Shown here: in pieces, positions 1 to 7,244 of the stretch
How positions within the stretch are numbered: the stretch's first letter is position 1
Layout of the letters: each line of letters opens with the position of its first letter
Source of the DNA: Bryobacterales bacterium
Lineage (GTDB): Bacteria; Acidobacteriota; Terriglobia; Bryobacterales; Bryobacteraceae
DNA: 9,877 bases
Direction of reading: 5' to 3'
Assembly (NCBI GenBank): GCA_009697495.1
Contig: SHUN01000070.1
Coordinates: 1 to 9,877, forward strand
Program-made: the position numbers and the translations under genes
The notes under the pieces: generated by a model
Told to the model about the DNA's origin: nothing
Seen by the model: the letters and a program-made list of their open reading frames with translations, nothing else
The model's database searches: none

Positions 1-74
1 CAGTAACTTCGACGCTGGGCTTGGCGGGATCGGTGTTTCGGCAGCGGAGGTGAAGTTACAACAATCGAACTGAC

Positions 75-1763
75 TTACTCAATTACCGGTCGCGGCAACC
101 GAGCAGAATCAGAGCTCGGGCGCTGATCCTGTGCATAATTCAGGTGATACTGCGGATCGCGCTTGTAGTAGGGCATGAAATCTTCATTTATGCCCAGGTT
201 GGTGTAGGTATCGATTATAAATCGCGGCCAACCGCCTTTTATGCGGCGATCGCCGTTGGTGCCGGGGATGCCGAGAATGTCCGCCCCGACCTTCTCATCC
301 AACCGGGCCTGCTCCGAGTCCGTATTGGCCTTTGTCCAGCCAAAATAAGCGTCCATTAAAAATGTCGGCGTGAACAGGTAGGTGACCGCCGTCGTAAGGC
401 TGAACGTGTTGCCTGCTCCCCGGCCAGGGTTCCCGCCAAAAGCGGAAATTGGCGGACCGCCGAGGCCATCCCCGAAAACCTGCGGATTGTTGCTAATGTA
501 ATCCAACATGCCATAACGCGTGAACATCGTGAGCTTATCGGTGGGATTCCAGTTGACCTTGGTGTCCAAGGTATGGCGGTCAAACAGAAACGGCGTGGTC
601 GAGTAGTAATTATTAGCCAGACCGGGAAGGTTTGGCAGCGGCGTTAAATCCGCGATCTTCCTGGATATGGAACTGATGCGCCCGATTGGCACGATGTTGT
701 TGACGAACGCCGTGCGGTTGGCGCCGCTAACATCCCCTGTCAGGGGATCATAGATCGCCCTCGGCGATTCGGACATGTCTCCTCGTTTGATTGCCGCGGT
801 AGGCACGGTGGAAAAACGCGCGGCATTCTGACGGTCCAAGGTGCCTTCATACGCAAGGAAATAGAACAGCTTGTCGCGACGGATGGGTCCGCCAATCGTG
901 CCGCCAAACTGGTTGTTCACCAGCTTCGGATTGCGCTCCCCAGGCGGCAGAAAGAAAGCTTTCGCCTTCAATTTATTGTTCGTGTGGTATTCAAAGATGG
1001 ATCCGTGCAGATTGTTGCTGCCGCTCTTGGTCTGAACACTGATCGCCGCGCCTCCAGCCAAGCCCTGCTCGGCGTCGAAACTGTTGGTGACGACGTTCAC
1101 TGTCTCAATCGATTCCAGGGAAGGGACGTACGCCACAATCCAGGGCAATTGGACGTTCGTGGAGCTTGCTCCATCAATCCGGGTGTTATTGGAACTCCTG
1201 CTGCTTCCGTTCACGTTGAAGGTGAGGGCGCGTGCCGGATTTGAAGGAATCGAGTGGGCGTTCCCAGGGGAAGAGAATCCAGGCAAAGACCGGAATACTT
1301 GTTGATAGTTGCGTCCCAGCGGCACGGGTACGTTTTCCAGTGTTTTGCTGGTCACCTCCGATCTCACTTCCGACCGATCGGTCTGAAGCAACGGGCTTTG
1401 ACTCGTCACCAGCACTGTTTCCGCCACGGACCCGAGCTGGAGCGTTACGTTTGCGCGCGCCGTGTTGTTGATTGTGACGGATACCTCATTTATCGAAGCG
1501 GCTGCAAAGCCGGCCTTGCTGACCTTGACCGCATATACGCCCGAAGGGATGCTCGTGAAACTGTATGCGCCACTGTCGTTGGTCGAGGCTTGGCGCGACT
1601 GGCGGGTCTCCTTATGCGTTATGACCACAAGAGCTTCAGGGATCTGAGCGTTGCTGGGATCCTGAACGTTGCCGACCATGGAACCGTAAAGCACCTGAGC
1701 ACTTACGCAGAAAGAGCCTCCGCACAGTAGCAGGCACCAAGCCGATATCAGACGACGCGTCAT
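75..1763 (-). pseudogene. TonB-dependent receptor, Oar-like, C-terminally truncated
   Basis: Outer-membrane receptor-like protein of 562 residues. The ATG at 1763 is chosen over the upstream TTG at 1781 because GGAGGT lies 5 bases before it. The first 25 residues are a signal peptide (MTRRL, a Leu/Cys-rich core, then SAQ). A carboxypeptidase-regulatory-like domain follows at about 25-110 (GSMVGNVQDPSNAQIPEA, GAYSFTSIPSGVYAVKV), then a plug (NVPVPLGRNYQQVFRSLPG; FNVNGSSRSSNNTRIDGAS) and barrel strands (GGTIGGPIRRDKLFYFLAYE). Acidobacterial relatives usually run to about 1,000-1,200 residues with a barrel ending in an aromatic residue. Here the family-like sequence stops near RDPQYHLN, and about 22 low-complexity residues rich in S, P and R lead to the stop. 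About half the barrel is missing, so a working receptor is unlikely. I infer a deletion or frameshift near 75-145. The substrate cannot be told; receptors of this family import large or complexed molecules. Confidence 0.8.
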
Positions 1764-1784
1764 CACCCACCTCCAAAGCAATCT

Positions 1785-1813
1785 GGTTTAGTCTAGTCCC
1801 CTAAGCCTTGCAA
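1785..1813 (-). promoter_or_regulatory. Possible promoter of the truncated receptor
   Basis: Read on the minus strand, TTGCAA (1808-1813) and TAAACC (1785-1790) are separated by 17 bases. Both are imperfect matches to the -35 and -10 consensus. Transcription would start near 1778, giving a leader of about 15 bases that still contains the GGAGGT site of the receptor. The placement is sensible but the hexamers are weak. Confidence 0.22.
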
Positions 1814-2075
1814 TTGCTAGAGAAAGAGAGAGCGGAGCAATAGCAAGGGACACAACCCAACTTCGCTATTGATTTTTCTCCAAGGCCAGTATACACCTAG
1901 CGGGACTTTCGCAAATCTGAAGGCGTAATTGCGGCATGAAGGGTTTCCTTGAGCGGGAAGGGAATGGCCGCCGATACCGCATCGCTTCCCAGCCGGCAGC
2001 GCCCTTTCGCGCGCCAAGCCGTTTTGGGCCCGGCCGATCTGGGGCTGGTGCGTAACCCAGCGAGCCGGTGATGTG

Positions 2076-2219
2076 GGAGCTTTGGTCTGGGTTGCCGAGC
2101 AATTGGATCTGATCGGACTCATTGACCGGGCGTGCGTACAGAAGGGACACGGGGACGGCCCGGCGATCGGTGAGATGGTTGCCGCCGTGGCGGCGCGGCG
2201 GGCCTGTGCGCCTGCCCCT
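2076..2219 (+). pseudogene. Transposase N-terminal remnant (IS1634/IS4-like)
   Basis: The 489 bases between the receptor start and the mini-receptor hold no intact gene. One plus-strand frame, open from 1953 to a TGA at 2250-2252, contains a 48-codon stretch, GALVWVAEQLDLIGLIDR then GPAIGEMVAAVAARRACAP. It follows the N-terminal pattern I know from IS1634-like DDE transposases: ALxxxAEELGLxxxIDR, a Lys/Gly-rich turn, GPSVGExLLLAAxNRAxAP. The match ends at the AP, where full transposases continue for several hundred residues. The catalytic DDE region is absent and no terminal inverted repeats were found, so this would be a dead fragment. No start codon or ribosome binding site is needed to explain it. 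The resemblance is from memory of the family, over a short stretch; a chance match in GC-rich DNA is the alternative. Confidence 0.45.
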
Positions 2220-2240
2220 GTTAGATACTCATGCGGAACG

Positions 2241-2249
2241 AAGGAAGAA
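2241..2249 (+). promoter_or_regulatory. Ribosome binding site of the mini-receptor
   Basis: AAGGAAGAA lies 3 to 5 bases before the ATG at 2253. It is purine-rich and fixes that ATG as the start, in front of a clear signal peptide. This 5' end looks intact although the gene behind it is gutted. Confidence 0.5.
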
Positions 2250-2252
2250 TGA

Positions 2253-2498
2253 ATGCTCTTGCGAATTAGTCTGTTCCTCTGCGCCATTGTTACGGCTCTG
2301 GCCCAAGACACCGCCACCCTGACTGGAACCGTCACTGATTCCAGCAGCGCAGTCGTCGTCGGCGCGCAGATCACCGCCACCAAGGTCGATACAAATTTCG
2401 ACTCCGCTACCTCGTCCAACTCCGAGGGGTTCTACCGCACCACCGCCACCGCCGGCGGACAGGGTCTCATGAATATCACCCTCTCGTTCCGCTTCTAA
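2253..2498 (+). pseudogene. Internally deleted TonB-dependent receptor (mini-receptor)
   Basis: An 81-codon frame that looks like the two ends of a large receptor joined together. Residues 1-17 (MLLRISLFLCAIVTALA) are a signal peptide. Residues 18-62 are the first half of a carboxypeptidase-regulatory-like domain (TATLTGTVTDSSSAVVVGAQ, ending SNSEGFYR). Full-length members continue with a PxGxYxVxV segment, a plug and a barrel of roughly 900 or more residues; none of that is here. Instead TTATAGGQGLMNITLSFRF follows and the frame stops. It has alternating hydrophobic residues and a terminal Phe, like the last strand (beta-signal) of outer-membrane barrels. The join keeps the frame and both ends, so I infer a large in-frame internal deletion. 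Any product would be a short exported peptide. It lies 33 bases after the transposase-like stretch. A genuine small exported protein is the less likely alternative. Confidence 0.65.
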
Positions 2499-2593
2499 TG
2501 TACTCGCGCACAACGGACTCGCTTTGGCCCGGCAGGATGGGCGAGTTCCTCGCCCGCTGGCACCGTGCCTACGCGGCCTGTACGCTTCTAATG
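2490..2593 (+). repeat. 11-bp direct repeat around the mini-receptor stop
   Basis: CGCTTCTAATG occurs at 2490-2500, spanning the mini-receptor stop codon, and again at 2583-2593. After each copy, TACTCGCG or CAATTCGCG makes the similarity slightly longer. The 120 bases from 2499 to 2618 hold no gene. The repeat may mark a second receptor 3' end or a deletion scar. At 11 bp, chance is possible. Confidence 0.4.
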
Positions 2594-2618
2594 CAATTCG
2601 CGTTACCCTCAAAGTGAT

Positions 2619-3989
2619 ATGCTGAAATCCACGATCTTCCGCGAATACGACATTCGCGGAATCGCCGAACGGGACTTGACGAGTGACGGCGTAGAGCTGT
2701 TGGGCCGCGCCCTGGGCACTTATTTGCAAAGGAAGGCCGGGCCGCTGGTGAACATCGGACGCGATTGCCGCCTCTCCGGCGATCGCCTGAATCTGGCGCT
2801 CCGCAAAGGCCTCATCGCCTCCGGCTGCCACGTCACCGATATCGGCGTCGTCCCAACTCCAGTCACCTACTACTCGGCCGTGAAGCTCCAAGCCCACGGC
2901 GCAGTGATGATCACCGGCAGTCATAATCCGGCCGATTACAACGGATTCAAAACCGTCTGCGGCTCGGGAACTTTGCACGGAGAGGCCATCCAGGACGTCT
3001 ACCGCATGATCGAGCGCGGCGACTTCGAAAGCGGCGAGGGCTCCTACCGGACCCTGGATATGGTGCCGGACTACGTCGATGAGATCGTGAAACAATTCCA
3101 CTTTCCACGAAAACTGAAAGTGGTTGTCGATTCCGGCAACGGCACCGCGGGCCCGGTCATCGAGCAGATTTTGAGCCGCTTGAACTGCGAGTTTGTCAGC
3201 CTCTATGGCGAGATGGACGGTACGTTCCCCAATCACCATCCGGATCCCACGGTGCCCGCGAATTTGCAGATGTTGGCGGCGACGGTGCGCGCAACCGGAT
3301 CCGAACTCGGCATCGGCTTCGATGGCGATTCGGACCGCATCGGCGCCGTTGACGAAAACGGCGAGCCCGTCTTCGGCGACATGTTGATGCTGATCTTCGC
3401 CCGCGAGATTCTCGCCCGAAAACCCGGCGCCACGTTCATCGGAGAAGTGAAATGCAGCCAGATCCTGTACGACGAAATCGCCCGCCTGGGCGGGAACGCC
3501 ATCATGTACAAAACCGGCCATTCCCTCATCAAAGCCAAGATGAAGGAGGAACACGCCGAACTGGCCGGCGAGATGTCCGGCCACATGTTCTTCGCCGACC
3601 GCTATTTTGGCTACGATGACGCGCTCTACGCCGCCTGCCGCCTGATAGAAATTGTGGCCAACGCGGGACTCCCGCTCAGCCGCCAGTTGGACGGGTTGCC
3701 GAAGACCGTCTGCACGCCGGAGTTGCGCGTGGAGACCACCGATGAAATAAAATTCGACGTCGTCGCCCGCGTGGCCGCCCACTTCCGCACGACCCGGAAA
3801 ATTGTCGATATCGATGGCGCCCGCGTCATCTTCCCCCATGGCTGGGGCCTCGTCCGCGCCTCCAACACCCAGCCGGTGCTAGTGATGCGATTCGAAGCGG
3901 AAACCCAGGCGTTGCTCGATGCCTATCGGGCTGAGGTTGAAGAAGTGCTCGTGCGCGAGACCGGCGCGCCGCTGGTCGAGACCCACTAA
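2619..3989 (+). CDS. Phosphomannomutase/phosphoglucomutase
   Basis: Cytoplasmic alpha-D-phosphohexomutase of 456 residues, interconverting hexose 1- and 6-phosphates (mannose and/or glucose) to feed GDP-mannose or UDP-glucose synthesis for polysaccharides. Full length for the AlgC/ManB group. All family signatures are present: N-terminal FREYDIRG (residues 7-14), the phosphoserine loop TGSHNP with Ser101, the metal loop DGDSDR (235-240), the sugar-binding loop GEMSGH (317-322), and the C-terminal phosphate-binding loop RASNTQP (413-419). The start gives the usual MxxxIFREYDIRG N-terminus, but there is no good Shine-Dalgarno; AAAGTGA ends only one base before the ATG, so initiation may be weak or nearly leaderless. 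It stands alone, with no sugar nucleotidyltransferase or glycosyltransferase beside it. Sequence alone does not separate mannose from glucose preference, and most members accept both. Codon use looks native. Confidence 0.95.
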   Translation: MLKSTIFREYDIRGIAERDLTSDGVELLGRALGTYLQRKAGPLVNIGRDCRLSGDRLNLALRKGLIASGCHVTDIGVVPTPVTYYSAVKLQAHGAVMITGSHNPADYNGFKTVCGSGTLHGEAIQDVYRMIERGDFESGEGSYRTLDMVPDYVDEIVKQFHFPRKLKVVVDSGNGTAGPVIEQILSRLNCEFVSLYGEMDGTFPNHHPDPTVPANLQMLAATVRATGSELGIGFDGDSDRIGAVDENGEPVFGDMLMLIFAREILARKPGATFIGEVKCSQILYDEIARLGGNAIMYKTGHSLIKAKMKEEHAELAGEMSGHMFFADRYFGYDDALYAACRLIEIVANAGLPLSRQLDGLPKTVCTPELRVETTDEIKFDVVARVAAHFRTTRKIVDIDGARVIFPHGWGLVRASNTQPVLVMRFEAETQALLDAYRAEVEEVLVRETGAPLVETH

Positions 3990-4008
3990 TCGCGATTTCA
4001 TCCGATTG

Positions 4009-4057
4009 CCGAGCCGCGACCGCCCCGATACCGAGCCGCGACCGTCAGGGAGCGGTC
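4009..4057. repeat. REP-like GC-rich repeat with 14-bp direct units
   Basis: CCGAGCCGCGACCG occurs twice, at 4009-4022 and 4031-4044, 22 bases apart and preceded by GATTG or GATA. The second copy runs into a small hairpin, GACCG (4040-4044) pairing with CGGTC (4053-4057) around TCAGGGAG. It lies 20 bases after the phosphomannomutase stop. Sequence of this type (it reads EPRPSGSG or PDGRGS in translation) recurs between genes of Solibacter-like genomes as I remember them. I read it as a REP-type dispersed element, not as coding. Confidence 0.6.
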
Positions 4058-4076
4058 CCCTCGATTCCCCCTCAAA

Positions 4077-4114
4077 ACACAAAAAAGGCCGGCTTCTAGG
4101 AGTTGAAGCCGGCC
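4077..4114 (-). terminator. Intrinsic terminator, minus strand
   Basis: GGCCGGCTTC (4087-4096) and GAAGCCGGCC (4105-4114) form a perfect 10-bp stem with an 8-base loop. On the minus strand the stem is followed at once by TTTTTTGTGTTTT, a good U-tract. On the plus strand no T-run follows, so it serves transcription from the right, that is the unrecognised gene ending at 4254. That leaves a 3' untranslated region of about 140 bases. Confidence 0.85.
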
Positions 4115-4253
4115 GTGAACAAGATACAGAACCGGGTGAAACTACTCCGACAGACTCTTTTTCCCGGCAAGTCCAGAGTGCCATAAACAGTAGCGTTCCG
4201 CGCACTTTTCGTATCCGGAAAAGTACTGGGTAGTCCGTAAGGGCTGGGTGGGC

Positions 4254-4757
4254 CTAGTCGCGCGGAGTAGGCGCTTCGCGACGCCCTGAGAGAGGCTGGA
4301 AAACCGGTCCCCCGCAGACCGCCACGCCCACCTGCTGCAACGCCTGCAGCAAATTAAACAGCAGACCGTACACTACCTGTTCGTTCAACGCCTGCCGGCC
4401 AGGCAGCCGGAAATTGGCAGGGACTTCCTTGGCCAGCCGCAGGCGCAGGGCGTCCGGAAGCAGGTTCCCGGCCCGGTCCCGCTTATTACCAACACTGATC
4501 GGAGTCTGCAACACGTTCCCCGTCGCGCCGTCCACATAAAACTGGCAGCGGGAGAACCAGCCGAGATTAGCCGGTTCGGCCGCGTCGAACAGCAGCAAAG
4601 GCACTTGCCGCTTCTCCGTCCAGATATCCAGCGTCACCGCCCGCGGCGTTTCCTGGATCTCCACCTGAAAATCAGTCTGCTGCGCCACCGACGCCAACGC
4701 CTCTAAATCATACTCAAGTAGCACCAACCGGTGCGAGCCAGCCGACAGCAATTGCAT
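4254..4757 (-). CDS. Unrecognised protein, 167 residues
   Basis: I do not recognise this protein. The ATG at 4757 is preferred to the TTG at 4802, because AAGATAGG lies a few bases upstream of it and the extra 15 residues (FRRRGRTNVKIGQ) look like translated leader. Visible features: no signal peptide, an N-terminal stretch of alternating strands and a helix (LLSAGSHRLVLLEYDLEALA), an acidic/polar middle (DIWTEKRQVPLLLFDAAEP), a short WFSRCQFYVDG segment, and a C-terminal hydrophobic helix (VYGLLFNLLQALQQVGVAV) too broken by Gln and Asn to be a clear membrane span. Two cysteines, near 107 bases-worth of residues apart in position, form no motif. It is probably a soluble cytoplasmic protein. 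It stands alone, diverges from garD across a 272-base gap, and ends upstream of a clear terminator, which supports it being expressed as its own unit. Function unknown. Confidence 0.65.
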   Translation of the reverse strand: MQLLSAGSHRLVLLEYDLEALASVAQQTDFQVEIQETPRAVTLDIWTEKRQVPLLLFDAAEPANLGWFSRCQFYVDGATGNVLQTPISVGNKRDRAGNLLPDALRLRLAKEVPANFRLPGRQALNEQVVYGLLFNLLQALQQVGVAVCGGPVFQPLSGRREAPTPRD

Positions 4758-4900
4758 TTGACCTATCTTAACGTTTGTTCGGCCGCGGCGACGAAAATAC
4801 AAATCACCGCGTGGCTGATCATTCCATATTGGATCCAGCGGCGAGTGTAACGAATAACCAACATGATGTCCTGCAATCGGGGGCTCTGGTAATCAGTGTG

Positions 4901-4921
4901 CCCTGCCCGGCCGTAGCAGGG
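4901..4921. other. Small hairpin between the 4254-4757 gene and garD
   Basis: CCCTGC (4901-4906) and GCAGGG (4916-4921) can pair around a 9-base loop, CCGGCCGTA. The gap 4758-5029 holds no gene I can support. There is a weak -10-like TACTAT at 4973-4978 for garD, without a good -35. The hairpin could be an operator or leader structure, or chance in GC-rich DNA. Confidence 0.2.
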
Positions 4922-5029
4922 AAGGCCGTACTTTGACCGGTTGTTCCTAGAACTCGGACACGTTAGTCCCGGTACTATCTTGCAGTTTTTCGTCTTCCCG
5001 GCCCAATTCAACCAAACAGCGGCGATCTG

Positions 5030-6568
5030 TTGCAGACTGGGAAGACGGTCTCAGTTGCAAACGTGAATCCCCTATTCGTAAAAGTCCACGGCAACGACAA
5101 TGTTGCCATCATCGTGAATCCGGAAGGCGTCGCGCCCGGCGCGCGCTTCGCCAATGGCTTAACCGCCGCCGAAGCCATTCCCCAGTCGCATAAAATCACG
5201 CTGACTCCGCTCGCCGCCGGCGCCCCCATCATCCGCTACGGCGAGGTGATCGGCCATCTCTTGTCCGGCGTCGATGCCGGCCGCTGGATCCGCGAAGATT
5301 TGCTAACTCTCCCCGCCGCGCCGCTGCTCGATCAACTGCAACTAGCGACGCGGAAATTCGCCCCGCCCGAACCTCTAATCGGCTACACCTTCGATGGCTA
5401 CCGCAATGCCGACGGCTCCGTTGGCACCCGCAACATGCTCGGCATCACCACCACCGTCCAATGCGTCGCGCCAACCGTCGAATACGCCGTCCGTAGGATC
5501 GAAGCCGAAATTCTTCCCAAATATCCCAACGTTGATGGCGTCGTGGCCGTCACGCACAGCTACGGCTGCGGCGTCGCCATCGACGCTCCCGGCGCGCGCA
5601 TCCCCATCGCCACCCTCGGCCATATCAGCCGCCACGCCAACATCGCCGGTGATCCGCTCGTCGTCAGCCTTGGTTGCGAAAAGATGCAGCCCGGCCGTCT
5701 GCTCCCATTCTTTGAACCAAACGTCATCCGCCTCCAGGACAACCGCGGCTTCGCGGCAACCGTCTCGGCCATCTGCGAGCAAGCCGAAAAGCGGCTTGTC
5801 GAACTCAACAAACGCCGCCGTGCCGCCGTCCCGGCCAGCGAGCTCAACGTCGGCCTTCAATGCGGCGGCAGTGATGCCTTCAGCGGGGTCACATGCAACC
5901 CCGCCGTCGGCTTTTTCGCCGACCTCCTCGTCCGCGCCGGCGGCACCATCTTATTCTCCGAAGTCACCGAAGTCCGTGACGCCGTGCATCTATTAACCCC
6001 TCGCTGCGCCGACGAAGCCACCGCCCGTAAACTCATCGCCGAAATGCTCTGGTACGACGAATACCTGGCAAAAGGCGGGGCCGACCGATCCGCCAATACC
6101 ACCCCCGGCAACAAGCGCGGCGGCCTCGCCAACATCGTCGAAAAAGCCCTCGGCTCCGTCGCCAAGGCCGGCTCCGGCCCCATCCAACACGTCGCCACCC
6201 ACGGCGAAAAGGTCACCGCCAAAGGCCTCGTCTTCGCCGCTACACCGGCCAGCGACTTCATCTGCGGCACCCAGCAACTGGCCAGCATGAACCTCCACGT
6301 CTTCACCACCGGCGAAGGCACGCCCTACGGACTCGCGATGGTCCCCGTCGCCAAGGTCAGCTCCCGTACAGCGCTCGCCGAGAAGTGGCCGGACCTCATC
6401 GACATCGACGCCGGCACCATCGCCACCGGCAGCCAGACCATCGAAGAAGTCGGCTGGCAGCTTTTCCATTACCTGCTCGACGTCGCCAGCGGTCGCAAAA
6501 AAACCTGGGCCGAACAGTGGCGTCTCCACAACGCCTTAGCCCCATTCAACCCCGGCCCCGTCACCTAG
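5030..6568 (+). CDS. garD: Galactarate dehydratase
   Basis: Dehydrates galactarate (mucate) to 5-dehydro-4-deoxy-D-glucarate, EC 4.2.1.42, in the cytoplasm; the E. coli enzyme is iron-activated. At 512 residues it matches E. coli GarD (523 as I recall) almost end to end: an N-terminal SAF-like domain (about 15-90; [24 protein letters not shown]), then [20 protein letters not shown] (119-138), KYPNVDGVV (164-172), YGCGVAI (178-184), [11 protein letters not shown] (215-225), [18 protein letters not shown] (277-294), [12 protein letters not shown] (405-416) and a C-terminus ending FNPGPVT. A short segment after residue 225 is missing relative to E. coli. Alignment to the E. coli N-terminus points to a TTG start at 5030, with no clear Shine-Dalgarno; GTG at 5063 is the alternative. 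No garL, garR, garK, transporter or sugar-acid regulator lies nearby. The related altronate dehydratase UxaA fits less well. Confidence 0.93.
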   Translation: MQTGKTVSVANVNPLFVKVHGNDNVAIIVNPEGVAPGARFANGLTAAEAIPQSHKITLTPLAAGAPIIRYGEVIGHLLSGVDAGRWIREDLLTLPAAPLLDQLQLATRKFAPPEPLIGYTFDGYRNADGSVGTRNMLGITTTVQCVAPTVEYAVRRIEAEILPKYPNVDGVVAVTHSYGCGVAIDAPGARIPIATLGHISRHANIAGDPLVVSLGCEKMQPGRLLPFFEPNVIRLQDNRGFAATVSAICEQAEKRLVELNKRRRAAVPASELNVGLQCGGSDAFSGVTCNPAVGFFADLLVRAGGTILFSEVTEVRDAVHLLTPRCADEATARKLIAEMLWYDEYLAKGGADRSANTTPGNKRGGLANIVEKALGSVAKAGSGPIQHVATHGEKVTAKGLVFAATPASDFICGTQQLASMNLHVFTTGEGTPYGLAMVPVAKVSSRTALAEKWPDLIDIDAGTIATGSQTIEEVGWQLFHYLLDVASGRKKTWAEQWRLHNALAPFNPGPVT

Positions 6569-6610
6569 CCTGTGGAAAAGTGGTGCCAGGCACCACTTTT
6601 CCACAGGCTA
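6566..6610. repeat. Perfect 22-bp-arm palindrome at the garD stop
   Basis: Two perfectly complementary 22-base arms, 6566-6587 and 6589-6610, flank one central A. The left arm begins TAGCCTGTGG and ends AAGTGGTGCC. Its first three bases are the garD stop codon. The inner core GTGGTGCCAGGCACCAC is a type of palindrome I recall as dispersed between genes in acidobacterial and other genomes. It lies between convergent garD and the acetyltransferase gene and could stop transcription both ways, although neither side has a proper U-tract. Mobile palindromic repeat, bidirectional terminator, or both. Confidence 0.85.
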
Positions 6611-6631
6611 AAGCCTAGAGCCGTAAGCGAA

Positions 6632-7216
6632 TCACCCGCCAGGAATGTTCCCATCAAACAAAAGCATCTCCAGCCGCGCCTTCACTTCCCCCCACTCCTC
6701 CGCAATCACGCTGAAATAAACCGTGTCCCGGACATGCCCCGGCACCACCATATGCCGCCGCAGCGTGCCCTCCTGCTTCGCCCCAACGCGTAACATCGCC
6801 TTCTGCGAACGCTCATTGCGAAGGTCAGTTTTCAATTCCACCCGGTTCATCCCCAACACCTCAAACCCGTATCCAAACAGCAGATACTTGCACTCCGTGT
6901 TCACCGCCGTCCGCTGAAACTCCAGCCCATACCACGTCGAGCCAATCTCCACCCGCTTGTGCGCCGGCTCGTAATTCATATAGCGCGTGCAGCCGGCCAC
7001 GCGCCCGCTGGCCTTGTGTATCACCGCGAAGGCCAACTGCGCCGGCCCCTGCGCCGCTTCAATATAAGCCGCCATCTCCTCGCGAGTCGTCACCCGAACC
7101 GGCATCATCGCCCATAGAGACGGTTCAAATCCAATCGCGCACAGGCCATCCAGATGCGCCTCCGTAAGCGGCTCCAGCCGAACGTGCCGACCTTCCAAAA
7201 CAACAGCGTTAAGCAT
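6632..7216 (-). CDS. GNAT acetyltransferase, RimJ/RimL-like
   Basis: Transfers acetyl from acetyl-CoA to an amine; the acceptor is unknown (protein N-terminus, amino acid or small amine). The 194-residue form starting MLNAVVLEGRHVRLEPL has the usual N-terminus of the Acetyltransf_3 group. Typical landmarks are AFAVIHKASGRVAGCTRY (63-80), IGSTWYGLEFQRTAVNTE (91-108), the helix KYLLFGYGFEVLGMNRVELK (110-129), then NERSQKAMLRVGAKQEG (134-150) and RDTVYFSVIAEEW (163-175). QRTAVNTE is at the acetyl-CoA pyrophosphate-binding loop, in the variant form without the classic QxxGxG. Start: ATG at 7216, with GTG at 7222 a close alternative; the longer readings up to 7309 lie inside the sulfatase gene and add a residue stretch unlike the family. 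No good Shine-Dalgarno. It converges on garD and diverges from the sulfatase, so it is probably transcribed alone. Confidence 0.88.
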   Translation of the reverse strand: MLNAVVLEGRHVRLEPLTEAHLDGLCAIGFEPSLWAMMPVRVTTREEMAAYIEAAQGPAQLAFAVIHKASGRVAGCTRYMNYEPAHKRVEIGSTWYGLEFQRTAVNTECKYLLFGYGFEVLGMNRVELKTDLRNERSQKAMLRVGAKQEGTLRRHMVVPGHVRDTVYFSVIAEEWGEVKARLEMLLFDGNIPGG

Positions 7217-7229
7217 GGCCACATTTTCC

Positions 7230-7235
7230 GATACT
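7230..7235 (+). promoter_or_regulatory. Possible -10 element for the sulfatase
   Basis: GATACT lies 9 bases before the ATG at 7245. If used, transcription would begin about at that ATG and give a leaderless message, which would fit the absence of any Shine-Dalgarno there. No convincing -35 is seen. The opposite strand carries TAGTAT over the same bases, which could serve the divergent acetyltransferase gene. Confidence 0.2.
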
Positions 7236-7244
7236 ATGGCTCCT

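Noticed and set aside
2..73. Plus-strand tails at the left edge: one frame ending at 73 and another ending at 53 with a hydrophobic stretch followed by FRQRR, like a PEP-CTERM tail.
   Set aside because: Only 17-24 codons are visible and two frames compete; nothing else supports a gene, so I did not annotate it.
1817..2419. Long minus-strand open frames over the spacer and mini-receptor.
   Set aside because: Composition is R/P/S-rich with no motif, they run antisense to the receptor signal peptide, and they lack a ribosome binding site. Explained by GC-rich DNA.
2229..3839. A 536-codon minus-strand open frame opposite the phosphomannomutase.
   Set aside because: It is the antisense of a gene with every family motif; the translation is Gly/Ala/Val/Asp/His-rich as expected for antisense of GC-rich codons.
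4203..4223. Inverted repeat ACTTTTC/GAAAAGT downstream of the 4254-4757 gene.
   Set aside because: Weak AT-rich stem without a U-tract; the strong terminator for this strand lies further on.
4763..5011. A minus-strand frame upstream of the 4254-4757 gene, containing a short hydrophobic stretch (ISHAVICIFVAAA).
   Set aside because: No good start signal, odd composition, and it overlaps the leader of the 4254-4757 gene; not convincing.
5375..6529. Minus-strand and shifted plus-strand open frames across garD.
   Set aside because: Low-complexity shadow translations of a well conserved enzyme.
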